Assembly (NCBI GenBank): GCA_958438125.1 | Contig: CAUBQN010000075.1 | Span: forward strand, 1-7,370 | DNA: 7,370 bases | Reading direction: 5' to 3' | From: an uncultured Collinsella sp. | GTDB lineage: Bacteria; Actinomycetota; Coriobacteriia; Coriobacteriales; Coriobacteriaceae | Part shown: positions 1-7,098 of the stretch, in pieces | Numbering within the stretch: position 1 is the first letter of the stretch | Layout: every line of letters starts with the position of its first letter | Notes under the pieces: model-generated | Seen by the model: the letters and a program-made list of their open reading frames with translations, nothing else | What the model was told of the DNA's origin: nothing | Database searches by the model: none | Made by a program: the position numbers and the translations under genes

Positions 1-27
1 GTGGACGGCACCGAGCCGTACGCTTGA
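1..27 (+). CDS. 3' end of an unidentified upstream gene
   Basis: The first nine codons, read from base 1, encode VDGTEPYA and then a TGA stop, just ahead of a terminator. That position suits the C-terminus of a gene beginning outside the window. The other two forward frames are less likely: one stops at about base 30, and the other runs through the terminator stem. Eight residues are too few to identify the product. In actinobacteria this neighbourhood often contains glmS, but the residues do not match the usual GlmS C-terminus that I know, so I do not assign it. Confidence 0.5.
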   Translation: MDGTEPYA

Positions 28-33
28 ACTGAG

Positions 34-65
34 AAGGGGGAGGCCTCGCGGCCTCACCCTTTTTT
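34..65 (+). terminator. Rho-independent terminator of the upstream gene
   Basis: An 11-bp stem pairs 35-45 with 50-60, with one G/A mismatch at 39/56 and a TCGC tetraloop at 46-49. Six T residues follow at 60-65. The upstream stop codon lies 7 bases before the hairpin. The structure separates the preceding gene from the acpS operon, so the operon needs its own promoter, and candidates lie just downstream. Confidence 0.85.
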
Positions 66-80
66 GCGTTTACCGGGCTT

Positions 81-110
81 TTGTCTCACATAGTAGCTGT
101 GTTTTATAAC
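81..110 (+). promoter_or_regulatory. Weaker candidate promoter upstream of acpS
   Basis: TTGTCT at 81-86 and TATAAC at 105-110 resemble -35 and -10 boxes with an 18-bp spacer. Both differ from consensus. The site lies between the upstream terminator and acpS and would leave a 5' leader of roughly 60 nt. It may be an alternative to the site at 117-146 or simply an AT-rich coincidence. Confidence 0.3.
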
Positions 111-116
111 CCTCGT

Positions 117-146
117 TTGTCGCATCTTCTGTGAACGGGCTACAAT
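117..146 (+). promoter_or_regulatory. Likely promoter of the acpS operon
   Basis: TTGTCG at 117-122 and TACAAT at 141-146 are separated by 18 bp. The -10 box has one mismatch to TATAAT. Initiation near 152-155 would give a leader of about 20-25 nt containing the acpS ribosome binding site. I see no clear operator in the short gap. This is the better of two candidates and is supported only by motif and position. Confidence 0.5.
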
Positions 147-165
147 AACTTAGTCTGTGCGATAT

Positions 166-173
166 GGAGGTGA
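166..173 (+). promoter_or_regulatory. Ribosome binding site that fixes the acpS start
   Basis: GGAGGTGA at 166-173 is a near-perfect Shine-Dalgarno sequence. The GGAGG core ends 5 nt before the ATG at 176. An in-frame ATG at 164 overlaps this site and has no such element of its own at a sensible distance, so translation should begin at 176. Confidence 0.85.
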
Positions 174-175
174 AC

Positions 176-715
176 ATGGCTGAAGCTGGTATCGGCGTTG
201 ATATCGTCGAGATTTCCCGTATGAAATCAATTCTTGAAAAGACGCCGTCGTTTGCTCGGCGTGTGTTTACCGAAGAAGAGCGTGCGTATTGTGATGCATC
301 ATCGCGTCCCGCTGCTCACTATGCCAGCCGCTTTGCTTCGCGCGAGGCGGTACTTAAAGCTCTCGGCACGGGTTTTAGTCAAGGCGTTGGTCGCAAGGAT
401 GTTTCGGTTACGCGTGATAAACTCGGCAAACCGAAAGCGCTGCTTTCGGGCCGTGCTCTCGAGATCGCTCAAGAGCTGGGTGTTGTTGAGGTCGCTCTTT
501 CCATTACGCTTACAGGAGACTTAGCCGTTGCGAATGCCATCGCGATTACCGAAGATGCTCGGCCTAAGCCAAAAGAGGAAAAGGTGAGTACCAAGAAACG
601 CGTAGCGCAGACATTTAAAGAGGCTCGCTCTGTTTTAGATGAGCTTGAGCAGCTGCAGAATTCAGCATTGACGGAGCACCTGGGCGATGCTTCGCAAGAT
701 ACGCTAGGAGCATAG
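176..715 (+). CDS. acpS: Holo-[acyl-carrier-protein] synthase with C-terminal extension
   Basis: AcpS transfers the 4'-phosphopantetheine arm of CoA to the conserved serine of acyl carrier protein in the cytoplasm, activating it for fatty acid synthesis. The 179-aa product starts MAEAGIGVDIVEI, with the metal-ligand aspartate at D9. The helix FASREAVLKALGTGF (53-67) carries the second ligand E57 and the conserved K61. These are the family's signature motifs. The AcpS core ends near residue 127, close to the normal 120-125 aa. About 50 further residues (128-179) are charged and look helical. The usual S-x-[ST]-H motif near the end of the core reads SITL here (109-112), so leucine replaces histidine. 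It is the first gene of the operon, and its TAG stop directly abuts the nnr ATG. Codons ending in T or A are visibly more frequent than in the last gene of the operon. The family call is secure; the role of the extension is unknown. Confidence 0.93.
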   Translation: MAEAGIGVDIVEISRMKSILEKTPSFARRVFTEEERAYCDASSRPAAHYASRFASREAVLKALGTGFSQGVGRKDVSVTRDKLGKPKALLSGRALEIAQELGVVEVALSITLTGDLAVANAIAITEDARPKPKEEKVSTKKRVAQTFKEARSVLDELEQLQNSALTEHLGDASQDTLGA

Positions 716-2332
716 ATGAAACCGGTTTTGAGTACCGAAGAAGTCGTTCGTCTCGAGGATATCATCGAACGCGAAGGGACTTCGAAGGCCGAGCTTATGG
801 AGCTCGCGGGTGAGTTTGCCGCCAACGAGATCTTGAAGCTCAATCCCGATCGGGTTCTCGTTCTGGTCGGTTTTGGTAATAATGGCGGCGACGGTTGGGT
901 TGCCGCCGATATTCTGAGCCATAAGGGTGTGGACGTTGATATCGTTTCTCCGGTTGAGCCGGATGAGATTCCTGCTGCTCTGGCACGTCATGCTGCTCGT
1001 CGTACTGCCGGCCGCGATGTGCACGTTTGCGTCGGCCCCTCGCGTGATGAACTCGAGGTTTTGATCGATAAGGCCGATGTTGTTGTCGATGCCATTTTTG
1101 GTACCGGTTTTCACGGGAATCTGCGTGCGCCGTTCTCCATCTGGATTCCTACGGTCAATGAATGCGCCGACTGTGTCGTATCCATTGATGTCCCCTCGGG
1201 CCTGAATGCCGAGACGGGCGTTGTTGATGACGACTGCATTCGTGCCGAGCATACGGTGACGATGATTGCGCCCAAGATTGGTTTGTATAGCGCCGATGGC
1301 CCTGAGTATGCTGGCGATTTGATCTGCGGCAATCTTTACGACCGTCTTGACGAGGTCATCGATGATGTCGACCACGCCGCCGAGATTGTCGAGCCCGGTG
1401 ACTTAGTTGATTACTTTGCTCCACTACCTACGAATATCGATAAGTATTCCCGTGGCTCTGTGCTTATTGTCGCCGGATCTGCGCAATATCCTGGTGCTGC
1501 CATTATGGCGGCCAAGTCTGCAGCTCGCGCGGGTGCTGGTTACGTGGCAGTTGCGGCTCCTGATGCCTGCGCCAATCTTATTCGCATGGCACTTCCTTCG
1601 ATTCCCGTCTTTGCTATTCCGTCTGATTCCCGCGGCTCCTTTGGCGCCGCTGCGCGCATGACGGTGTGCGAGATTGCAAAGAAGTACAGCTGCGTACTGT
1701 GCGGTCCTGGTATGACGACATCTGCCGGCGCTATGCAGGTGGTTTCGGGCTTGCTCGAGCTTGATGTGCCGCTTATTTTGGACGCCGATGCACTCAACTG
1801 CCTTGCTAAGATTGCCATTGACGGTATTGATAGTAACCCCGAGATGTATCGTCGCGAGCAGCCGTTGGTTATGACGCCGCACTATCGTGAGCTTTCGCGT
1901 CTGGTTGCCGGAGACGAGGTGAACGACCTTGGTACCGCGATTGCAGCCGCGCAGAAGGTTGTCTGGGCTGCAGGCTCCGACAACCTGGTGGTCATTGCCA
2001 AGGGGCCGACGACGGCTATCTGTGGCGTTGAGCGTGTACTGCTGCCGCTCTCGGGTCCGGCTTCTCTGGCAACTGCCGGTTCGGGTGATGTTCTCGCGGG
2101 TATTTTGGCCGGCACGCTTGCCACCATGCGCGACGAGATGGATCGTTGGGAGTTGCTGTATTCGTACGCCGTCGCACTTCACAGCTACGCCGGTTTTGCC
2201 GCGGCGACGGAGTATGGTGAGAAGAGCGTTATCGCGACCGATCTTATCGACTTGATCGGTCCTGCCATGGAGCTGGCGGCAAAGGATGCGCTCGAAGATC
2301 TGGGAATCATGGACGAAGGGTCGGATGACTAA
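716..2332 (+). CDS. nnr: Bifunctional NAD(P)H-hydrate epimerase / dehydratase
   Basis: Nnr repairs NADH and NADPH damaged by hydration: the N-terminal YjeF_N domain epimerises R- and S-hydrates, and the C-terminal ribokinase-like domain dehydrates the S form using ADP (or ATP). The 538-aa length fits the two-domain form. The epimerase domain (about 1-220) contains GNNGGDG at 54-60, the strand-loop VVDAIFGTGFHG, and DVPSGLNAETG at 158-168. The dehydratase domain starts near NIDKYSRGSVLIVAGS (from 240), then shows VLCGPGM, LILDADALN, TPHYREL and GSGDVLAG at 455-462, where D458 is the expected catalytic base. The usual TPHPGE motif reads TPHYRE, keeping the glutamate but not the glycine. AGGAG at 706-710 lies 5 nt before the ATG, within the last codons of acpS, so the two genes are probably translationally coupled. 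Pairing with acpS and alr is common in Gram-positive bacteria. Confidence 0.95.
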   Translation: MKPVLSTEEVVRLEDIIEREGTSKAELMELAGEFAANEILKLNPDRVLVLVGFGNNGGDGWVAADILSHKGVDVDIVSPVEPDEIPAALARHAARRTAGRDVHVCVGPSRDELEVLIDKADVVVDAIFGTGFHGNLRAPFSIWIPTVNECADCVVSIDVPSGLNAETGVVDDDCIRAEHTVTMIAPKIGLYSADGPEYAGDLICGNLYDRLDEVIDDVDHAAEIVEPGDLVDYFAPLPTNIDKYSRGSVLIVAGSAQYPGAAIMAAKSAARAGAGYVAVAAPDACANLIRMALPSIPVFAIPSDSRGSFGAAARMTVCEIAKKYSCVLCGPGMTTSAGAMQVVSGLLELDVPLILDADALNCLAKIAIDGIDSNPEMYRREQPLVMTPHYRELSRLVAGDEVNDLGTAIAAAQKVVWAAGSDNLVVIAKGPTTAICGVERVLLPLSGPASLATAGSGDVLAGILAGTLATMRDEMDRWELLYSYAVALHSYAGFAAATEYGEKSVIATDLIDLIGPAMELAAKDALEDLGIMDEGSDD

Positions 2333-2334
2333 TC

Positions 2335-3480
2335 ATGAATAAAGCCGATTTGACGCGCTGGTCCTGGGTCGAGATCGACCGTGGGGCGCTCCGTCGCAAC
2401 ACGAGGGCCTATAAGAACTTGCTGAATCCACGTCAGCGCCTGTGCTGCGTGGTCAAGGCCGATGCTTATGGTCATGGAGCTGTTGAGTGCGCCAAGATCA
2501 TGTATTCGGCCGGTGCCGACATGTTTGCCGTGGCGACGGTTAACGAGGGCGTTGAGCTCCGACAGGGCGGGATTACGAAGCCCATCCTCATCCTAAGCGA
2601 GCCGCCTATCGAGGCCATTCCGACGTTGCTCGAGTTTGATATCATGCCTTCGGTCTATACATCTGACTTTGCTCTTGCGTATGGCGAATGTGCCGTCGCG
2701 GCGGGCAAGGTGGGCAAGTATCATCTCGCCATCGAGACGGGCATGAACCGCATTGGCGTACATTACACGCAGGTGCTCGACTTTGTCCGCGGTATTAATT
2801 TCCATCGCGGTATTCAGTGCGACGGCGTATTTACGCACTTCGCCACGGCCGATGAACCTTCGGGCTGGGACTACAAGCTGCAGTGTCAGCGCTTTACCGA
2901 GGCCGTTCAGGCCATTAAGGATGCGGGTTTTGAGTGCGGTATCGTGCACTGCGCCAACACGCCGTCCTCGATGCTCGACCCCTCGATGCATTTTGATATG
3001 ATCCGCGCCGGCGTTGGCTTGTATGGCATGCAGCCGTGCGAGCTGAGTGGCCGCGTGATGCAGCTTGATCCCGTTATGAGCGTCCATGCGCGTGTGACGC
3101 GCGTGGCACACCCTGCGATGGGTGAGGGCGTGGGCTACGGTTTTACCTACCGCGTACCGCGTACGCGCGTTCAGATCTGCACGCTGCCGATCGGTTATGC
3201 CGATGGCCTATCGCGTACGCTTTCCAATCATATGGATGTGCTGTATCGCGGCGAGCGCGTGCATCAGGTTGGCAATATCTGCATGGACCAGTTTATGGTC
3301 GCCATTCAGTCCAACCCGGCACACGAGATTCCCGAGGCCGAGTATGGTGACGAGATGATCATTGTCGGCCGCGATGGCGATGCCGAGATCACTATGGACG
3401 AGATGGCCCGACTGCGCGGAACGATTAACTACGAGGTCGCCTGCGGCTTTGGCATGCGTCTCGACAAGGTCTACGTGTAG
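2335..3480 (+). CDS. alr: Alanine racemase
   Basis: This PLP-dependent enzyme interconverts L- and D-alanine and supplies D-Ala for peptidoglycan precursors in the cytoplasm. The 381-aa length is normal for the family. The N-terminal barrel opens with RWSWVEIDRGALRRN. The PLP lysine is K41 in VVKADAYGHG. The second catalytic residue, a tyrosine, is Y268 in VGYGFTYR within the C-terminal beta domain, followed by LPIGYADGLSR and GNICMDQFMV, both typical of Alr. The start lies 2 nt after the nnr stop. The nearest purine-rich site (GAAGGG, 2315-2320) is about 14 nt away, which is far, so initiation probably depends on ribosomes finishing nnr. The N-terminus still aligns with family starts, so I keep this ATG. 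Confidence 0.96.
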   Translation: MNKADLTRWSWVEIDRGALRRNTRAYKNLLNPRQRLCCVVKADAYGHGAVECAKIMYSAGADMFAVATVNEGVELRQGGITKPILILSEPPIEAIPTLLEFDIMPSVYTSDFALAYGECAVAAGKVGKYHLAIETGMNRIGVHYTQVLDFVRGINFHRGIQCDGVFTHFATADEPSGWDYKLQCQRFTEAVQAIKDAGFECGIVHCANTPSSMLDPSMHFDMIRAGVGLYGMQPCELSGRVMQLDPVMSVHARVTRVAHPAMGEGVGYGFTYRVPRTRVQICTLPIGYADGLSRTLSNHMDVLYRGERVHQVGNICMDQFMVAIQSNPAHEIPEAEYGDEMIIVGRDGDAEITMDEMARLRGTINYEVACGFGMRLDKVYV

Positions 3481-3488
3481 GAGCCGCT

Positions 3489-4109
3489 ATGGGCGTCATG
3501 CACATCCCGGGCCATACCCATCAGGCGCCGCGTGAGGTCGCACTCGAGGAGATCGAGGCCGTTCTGGGCGATTGTCACCTCTGCCAGCTCTACCAGTCGC
3601 GTCACAATATCGTGTTTGGCGTGGGAAATCCCCGCGCTCGCGTGATGTTTATTGGCGAGGCACCGGGCCGCAATGAGGATTTGCAGGGCGAACCCTTTGT
3701 GGGGGCGGCAGGCGAGGACCTCAACGGCATTTTGTCCCTGGCGGGTCTTAAACGCGAAGACGTCTACATTGCCAATGTGCTTAAGTGCCGCCCGCCGGGA
3801 AACCGCAATCCGCGCCCCGAGGAAGTGCTGGCTTGCTCGCCGTTTTTGCGTGAGCAGATTCGTAGCATCTGGCCCGATATCATCGTGACGCTCGGCAACC
3901 CCGCGACGCACTTTGTGCTTAAGACCGAGATTGGCATTACTAAGCTGCGCGGTAGGTTCCACCAGATGGGGCATTTTGTAGTAATGCCCACGTTCCATCC
4001 GGCAGCAGCGCTGCGCAATCCGGCGTGGCAGGAGCTGTTGGAGGAAGACTTTAAGATGCTGGGCGACTATCTGGAGCGACATCCCGCACCAGAGGACGCC
4101 TCGGAATAA
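3489..4109 (+). CDS. Type-4 (Fe-S) uracil-DNA glycosylase
   Basis: This enzyme removes uracil from DNA produced by cytosine deamination or dUTP incorporation, starting base-excision repair. The 206-aa protein has the four cysteines expected to hold a 4Fe-4S cluster: C29 and C32 (CHLC), C100 in VLKCRPPGNRNP and C116. The active-site motif GEAPGRNEDLQGEPFVG (56-72) is the family-4 signature, with E57 in place of the catalytic aspartate of family 1. The second motif is FHPAAALRNP, with H170. The family is sometimes annotated as phage SPO1 DNA polymerase-related, but the cysteine pattern favours the glycosylase. AGGAG at 3479-3483 overlaps the alr stop and lies 5 nt before the ATG, so it is co-translated with alr. 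Actinobacterial clusters that I know place alr directly before tsaE, so its position between them is notable. Confidence 0.93.
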   Translation: MGVMHIPGHTHQAPREVALEEIEAVLGDCHLCQLYQSRHNIVFGVGNPRARVMFIGEAPGRNEDLQGEPFVGAAGEDLNGILSLAGLKREDVYIANVLKCRPPGNRNPRPEEVLACSPFLREQIRSIWPDIIVTLGNPATHFVLKTEIGITKLRGRFHQMGHFVVMPTFHPAAALRNPAWQELLEEDFKMLGDYLERHPAPEDASE

Positions 4110-4121
4110 TAAGGAGCATAT

Positions 4122-4628
4122 ATGTCCCTGGAGCGCCTGGGGGTAGGTACTTACAAAACGACTTGCGCTGCCGATACGGAGTACTTTGGCGAGCTAATTG
4201 CACCGTGCCTTGAGGACGGCGATGTGCTCATCCTGACCGGCGGCCTGGGAGTGGGCAAAACTCACTTTACCAAGGGCGTCTCGCGCGGGCTGGGCGATGA
4301 GCATATGGTTACGAGCCCTACGTTTGCGCTCATGGCCGTTCACGATCAAGGTCGTATTCCGCTGTTTCACTTTGATCTATACCGCCTGGAGCATGCCTAC
4401 GAGCTCGAGGATACGGGCATTTTCGATGTGCTGGGCTATGAGGGTGCTTGCCTGCTGGAATGGGGCGAACAATTCCAGGACGAGCTGACGGATGAGTATC
4501 TTTCGGTGACGCTCAAGCGTGATGAGGGCGACAGCGATGTGCGAACGATAACGCTTGAGGCGCACGGTGACCGCGCAATGGAGCTTTCCCATTTGATTGA
4601 TAAGGCTGTACAAGATGAGCTTGCATAA
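4122..4628 (+). CDS. tsaE: tRNA threonylcarbamoyladenosine biosynthesis ATPase TsaE
   Basis: TsaE is the small ATPase that binds the TsaB-TsaD dimer and drives turnover in making N6-threonylcarbamoyladenosine at position 37 of ANN-decoding tRNAs. The 168-aa product has Walker A GGLGVGKT at 40-47, with K46 as the phosphate-binding lysine. SPTFALM, FHFDLYRLE and LLEWGEQF follow in family order. The Walker A usually begins GDLG; here the aspartate is a glycine, which I would expect to be tolerated. AAGGAG at 4111-4116 lies 5 nt before the ATG. The gene overlaps the next one by 14 nt. That next gene encodes both partners TsaE needs, so the three t6A subunits are made together. The enzyme making threonylcarbamoyl-AMP (TsaC/Sua5) is not in this window. 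Confidence 0.95.
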   Translation: MSLERLGVGTYKTTCAADTEYFGELIAPCLEDGDVLILTGGLGVGKTHFTKGVSRGLGDEHMVTSPTFALMAVHDQGRIPLFHFDLYRLEHAYELEDTGIFDVLGYEGACLLEWGEQFQDELTDEYLSVTLKRDEGDSDVRTITLEAHGDRAMELSHLIDKAVQDELA

Positions 4629-6999
4629 CGACAACGCGCTGGTGGTGGCGCTCGATACCTCGACCGACATGCTTGCCTGCGCGGCAAGCTGGATTGATGG
4701 GCAGACGGGCGAGACGAAGCTCGTGAGTGGCGACCACATGTGTCGCCGTCACGCCAACGTTGAGCTCGTGAATACCGTTGATGGCGTGCTGGCTCAAGCC
4801 GGTCTGGATCGCAGCGATGTTGGTTGCTACGTGGTCGGCCGCGGCCCGGGGTCGTTTACGGGTGTGCGCATCGGCATCTCCACTGCCAAGGGCCTCGCGC
4901 GCGGTGCCAATGTTCCGCTGCTGGGCGTGTCGACGCTCGACGCTTGCGCTTGGACGGCGTGGAAGGCTGGCGTGCGCGGCAAGCTTGGTATCTTGGCCGA
5001 TGCTATGCGCGGTGAGGTATATCCGGCGCTGTATATGCTGGTCGATGAGGGTCTCGAGCGTCAATTTGAGCGCGAACACGTGGTCAAGGCCGCCGTGGCG
5101 CTCGATGAGTGGCGCCAAGCAGCGGACTGGGACCAGGTTCAGCTGACCGGTGACGGTCTCGTGCGCTATGGCAAGCTGCTGGGTGAGGACGAGACCGCCC
5201 GCTGCGTGGAGCGCGACCTGTGGTGGCCTTCGGGCGAGGGCTTGCTGCTCGCGCACGCTGCGGGTGACGGCGATCCGGCCCGCGTCTTGCCGATTTACAC
5301 GCGCCTTTCGGATGCCGAGGAAAACGAGCGCAAGCGTCTTGGTCTTGCCGAGAGTGCGCAGAGCGAAATTACGGGTGTTGCCGATGAGCTCGCCGGTCGT
5401 CATCTGCAGTTCCGCCCCATGGGCGCGGCGGATGCCGAGGGCGCGAGCGCGCTGGAGGCTGCCTGCTTTGAAGGTGCCGGACACGAGGCGTGGACGCCGG
5501 GCATGTTCCTGTCCGAACTGGGCGAGGACGTCGCTGCGCCGCGTAGTTGGTGGGTGGCACACGACGACGGCAAGCTGCTGGGCCTTGCCGGCGGTATGGT
5601 CGTGGACGGTGATGTGCAGATTCTGGATGTCGCCGTCGACCCGGCACATCGCCGCGAGGGCATTGCCCGCAAGCTGCTGTCGCACGTGAGCTATGATGCC
5701 CAGATACTCGGCTGCACCACGGCTTCGCTCGAGGTCGAGGACGGTAACGAGGGAGCGATCGCGCTTTATAACGCTCTGGGCTTTACCGAGGCTGGCCGTC
5801 GCCGCGGTTACTACGGTGTTGGCAAAGATGCCATCGTCATGACGGCGCCGCTGCCCTTGGTGCTCCCGGTCGACAACGCTTCGCCCGAGCCGACGGCGGC
5901 TGAGCAGCGTGTATGGCCGCTGCCTGCGCCCGAGCGAACCGTTGAGGAGCGCGCTGAAATTGAGCGCCGTCGCCTAGTGCTCGCTATCGAGAGTTCCTGC
6001 GACGAGACGGCCGTGGCGATTATCGATGCGGATGGCAATATGCTGGCCAACCAGGTGTCGACACAGATTGATTTTCACGCCCGCTTTGGCGGCGTGGTGC
6101 CCGAGATCGCCTCGCGCAAACACGTTGAGGTGATTGTGAGTGTCGTGGATGCGGCGCTCGAGGATGCCGCAGCATCGCTTGGTCTTGAGGGTGGAGCCAT
6201 TGCCCCCAGCGAGCTTGCCGCCGTGGGCGTGACACAGGGTCCGGGCCTGGTGGGCGCCCTCGTGGTGGGCGTTGCCTTTGCCAAAGGCTTTGCCTACGCT
6301 GCCGGTAAGCCGCTCGTATGCGTCAACCATCTGGAGGGGCACCTGTTTGCCAACTTGCTGGCGCAGCCCGACCTCAAGCCTCCGTTTATCTTTACGCTTG
6401 TCTCGGGCGGGCACACCATGCTCGTGCACGTAAAGGCATGGGGCGACTACGAGGTGCTCGGTGAGACGCTCGACGACGCCGTGGGCGAGGCCTTCGACAA
6501 GGTGGCCAAGGCGTTGGGCCTGGGCTATCCCGGTGGCCCCATCATTTCCAAGCTGGCCGAGACGGGCAATCCCCGCGCGATCGATTTCCCCCGTGCGCTT
6601 AACAGCAGGGGAGACTATCGTTTCTCGCTTTCGGGTCTTAAAACGGCCGTGACGCTCTACATCGAGCAGGAGACCAAGGCCGGGCGCACGATTCACCTGC
6701 CCGATCTGGCGGCTTCGTTTGAGGCGGCTGTCTTTGACGTGCAGTACAAGAAGGCCAAAAACGCATTGCACGCTACCGGATGTAAGGAATACTGCATCGG
6801 CGGCGGCGTCTCGGCCAACCCGCATCTGCGCGAGATGATGATCAAGAAGCTTGGGCGTCAGGGGATTCGCGTAACGGTGCCGCCCTTGTCTGCCTGTACC
6901 GATAACGCAGCGATGATCGCGGAGGTCGCCCGCCGTAAATTCGACCGAGGTGAAATCTCGCCGTTCGACGTCGACGCCGATCCGAACATGACGCTGTAG
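4615..6999 (+). CDS. tsaD: TsaB-RimI-TsaD three-domain fusion protein
   Basis: One uninterrupted reading frame of 794 codons joins three normally separate proteins. Residues 1-236 are TsaB (VVALDTSTD, GPGSFTGVRIG at 77-87, PIYTRLSD at the end). Residues 263-413 are a RimI-type GNAT acetyltransferase: the acetyl-CoA loop is RREGIAR (346-352), and LEVEDGN with LYNALGF gives E373 and Y385, matching the spacing of the E. coli catalytic pair E103/Y115. Residues 454-794 are TsaD: LAIESSCDET, metal ligands H572 and H576 in NHLEGH, SGGHT 597-601, FSLSGLKT 670-677, GGVSAN and D763 in CTDNAAMIA. All key TsaD residues are present. The TsaB and TsaD parts should transfer threonylcarbamoyl to A37 of tRNA; the RimI part should acetylate the N-terminal alanine of S18. 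The linkers (237-262, 414-453) are charged or proline-rich. I chose ATG 4615 over the TTG at 4597 because AAGG at 4602-4605 precedes it and TsaB then starts normally. Confidence 0.95.
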   Translation: MSLHNDNALVVALDTSTDMLACAASWIDGQTGETKLVSGDHMCRRHANVELVNTVDGVLAQAGLDRSDVGCYVVGRGPGSFTGVRIGISTAKGLARGANVPLLGVSTLDACAWTAWKAGVRGKLGILADAMRGEVYPALYMLVDEGLERQFEREHVVKAAVALDEWRQAADWDQVQLTGDGLVRYGKLLGEDETARCVERDLWWPSGEGLLLAHAAGDGDPARVLPIYTRLSDAEENERKRLGLAESAQSEITGVADELAGRHLQFRPMGAADAEGASALEAACFEGAGHEAWTPGMFLSELGEDVAAPRSWWVAHDDGKLLGLAGGMVVDGDVQILDVAVDPAHRREGIARKLLSHVSYDAQILGCTTASLEVEDGNEGAIALYNALGFTEAGRRRGYYGVGKDAIVMTAPLPLVLPVDNASPEPTAAEQRVWPLPAPERTVEERAEIERRRLVLAIESSCDETAVAIIDADGNMLANQVSTQIDFHARFGGVVPEIASRKHVEVIVSVVDAALEDAAASLGLEGGAIAPSELAAVGVTQGPGLVGALVVGVAFAKGFAYAAGKPLVCVNHLEGHLFANLLAQPDLKPPFIFTLVSGGHTMLVHVKAWGDYEVLGETLDDAVGEAFDKVAKALGLGYPGGPIISKLAETGNPRAIDFPRALNSRGDYRFSLSGLKTAVTLYIEQETKAGRTIHLPDLAASFEAAVFDVQYKKAKNALHATGCKEYCIGGGVSANPHLREMMIKKLGRQGIRVTVPPLSACTDNAAMIAEVARRKFDRGEISPFDVDADPNMTL

Positions 7000-7041
7000 C
7001 TGGTACGGCGCGGTCCCCGGACGGAGGGGCCGGATATAAGG

Positions 7042-7086
7042 TTTCCTGCTCTACAGTCCTGCGCAAGACGAAGGCCACATTAAGTG
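7042..7086 (+). repeat. Dispersed repeat, copy 1 (core plus hairpin arm)
   Basis: Bases 7042-7070 match 7326-7354 exactly over 29 bases, in the same orientation and 284 bp apart. The block starts TTTCCTGCTCTACAG and ends GCGCAAGACG. The next 16 bases (7071-7086) match copy 2 at 12 positions; all four differences fall in the 5' stem of the inner hairpin, while the loop-side segment CACATTAAGTG is identical. The first three bases of the block belong to the left 33-bp inverted-repeat arm. Confidence 0.9.
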
Positions 7087-7098
7087 GCCTTCTTTGCG
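7062..7098 (+). terminator. Terminator-like hairpin after tsaD
   Basis: A 9-bp perfect stem pairs 7070-7078 with 7084-7092 around an ATTAA loop. CGCAA at 7062-7066 can extend it by pairing with TTGCG at 7094-7098. The 3' side is T-rich (TTCTTT) but lacks a long T run, so it would be a modest intrinsic terminator on the + strand. The long 33-bp stem around it would strengthen the structure. This is the natural end of the acpS-to-tsaD transcript; no other terminator lies between. Confidence 0.6.

Noticed and set aside
1..27. Assigning the upstream gene as glmS from actinobacterial gene order
   Set aside because: The eight visible residues do not resemble the usual GlmS C-terminus, and context alone is not enough.
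164..175. Upstream ATG at 164 as the acpS start
   Set aside because: It overlaps the strong Shine-Dalgarno sequence that serves the ATG at 176, and the AcpS family begins just before the GVDIV motif.
4597..4614. TTG at 4597 as the start of the fusion gene
   Set aside because: It would add six residues with no family match and no ribosome binding site. ATG 4615 has AAGG upstream and starts TsaB normally.
4671..4689. 7-bp hairpin (GCTTGCC/GGCAAGC) inside the TsaB coding region
   Set aside because: Short stem within a conserved coding segment and no T run. It is expected by chance in GC-rich DNA.
4513..5685. Long open frame on the minus strand opposite tsaE and the tsaB-rimI part
   Set aside because: It is the reverse of a strongly supported GC-rich coding region, has low-complexity composition (H, R, A rich) and shows no recognisable motif.
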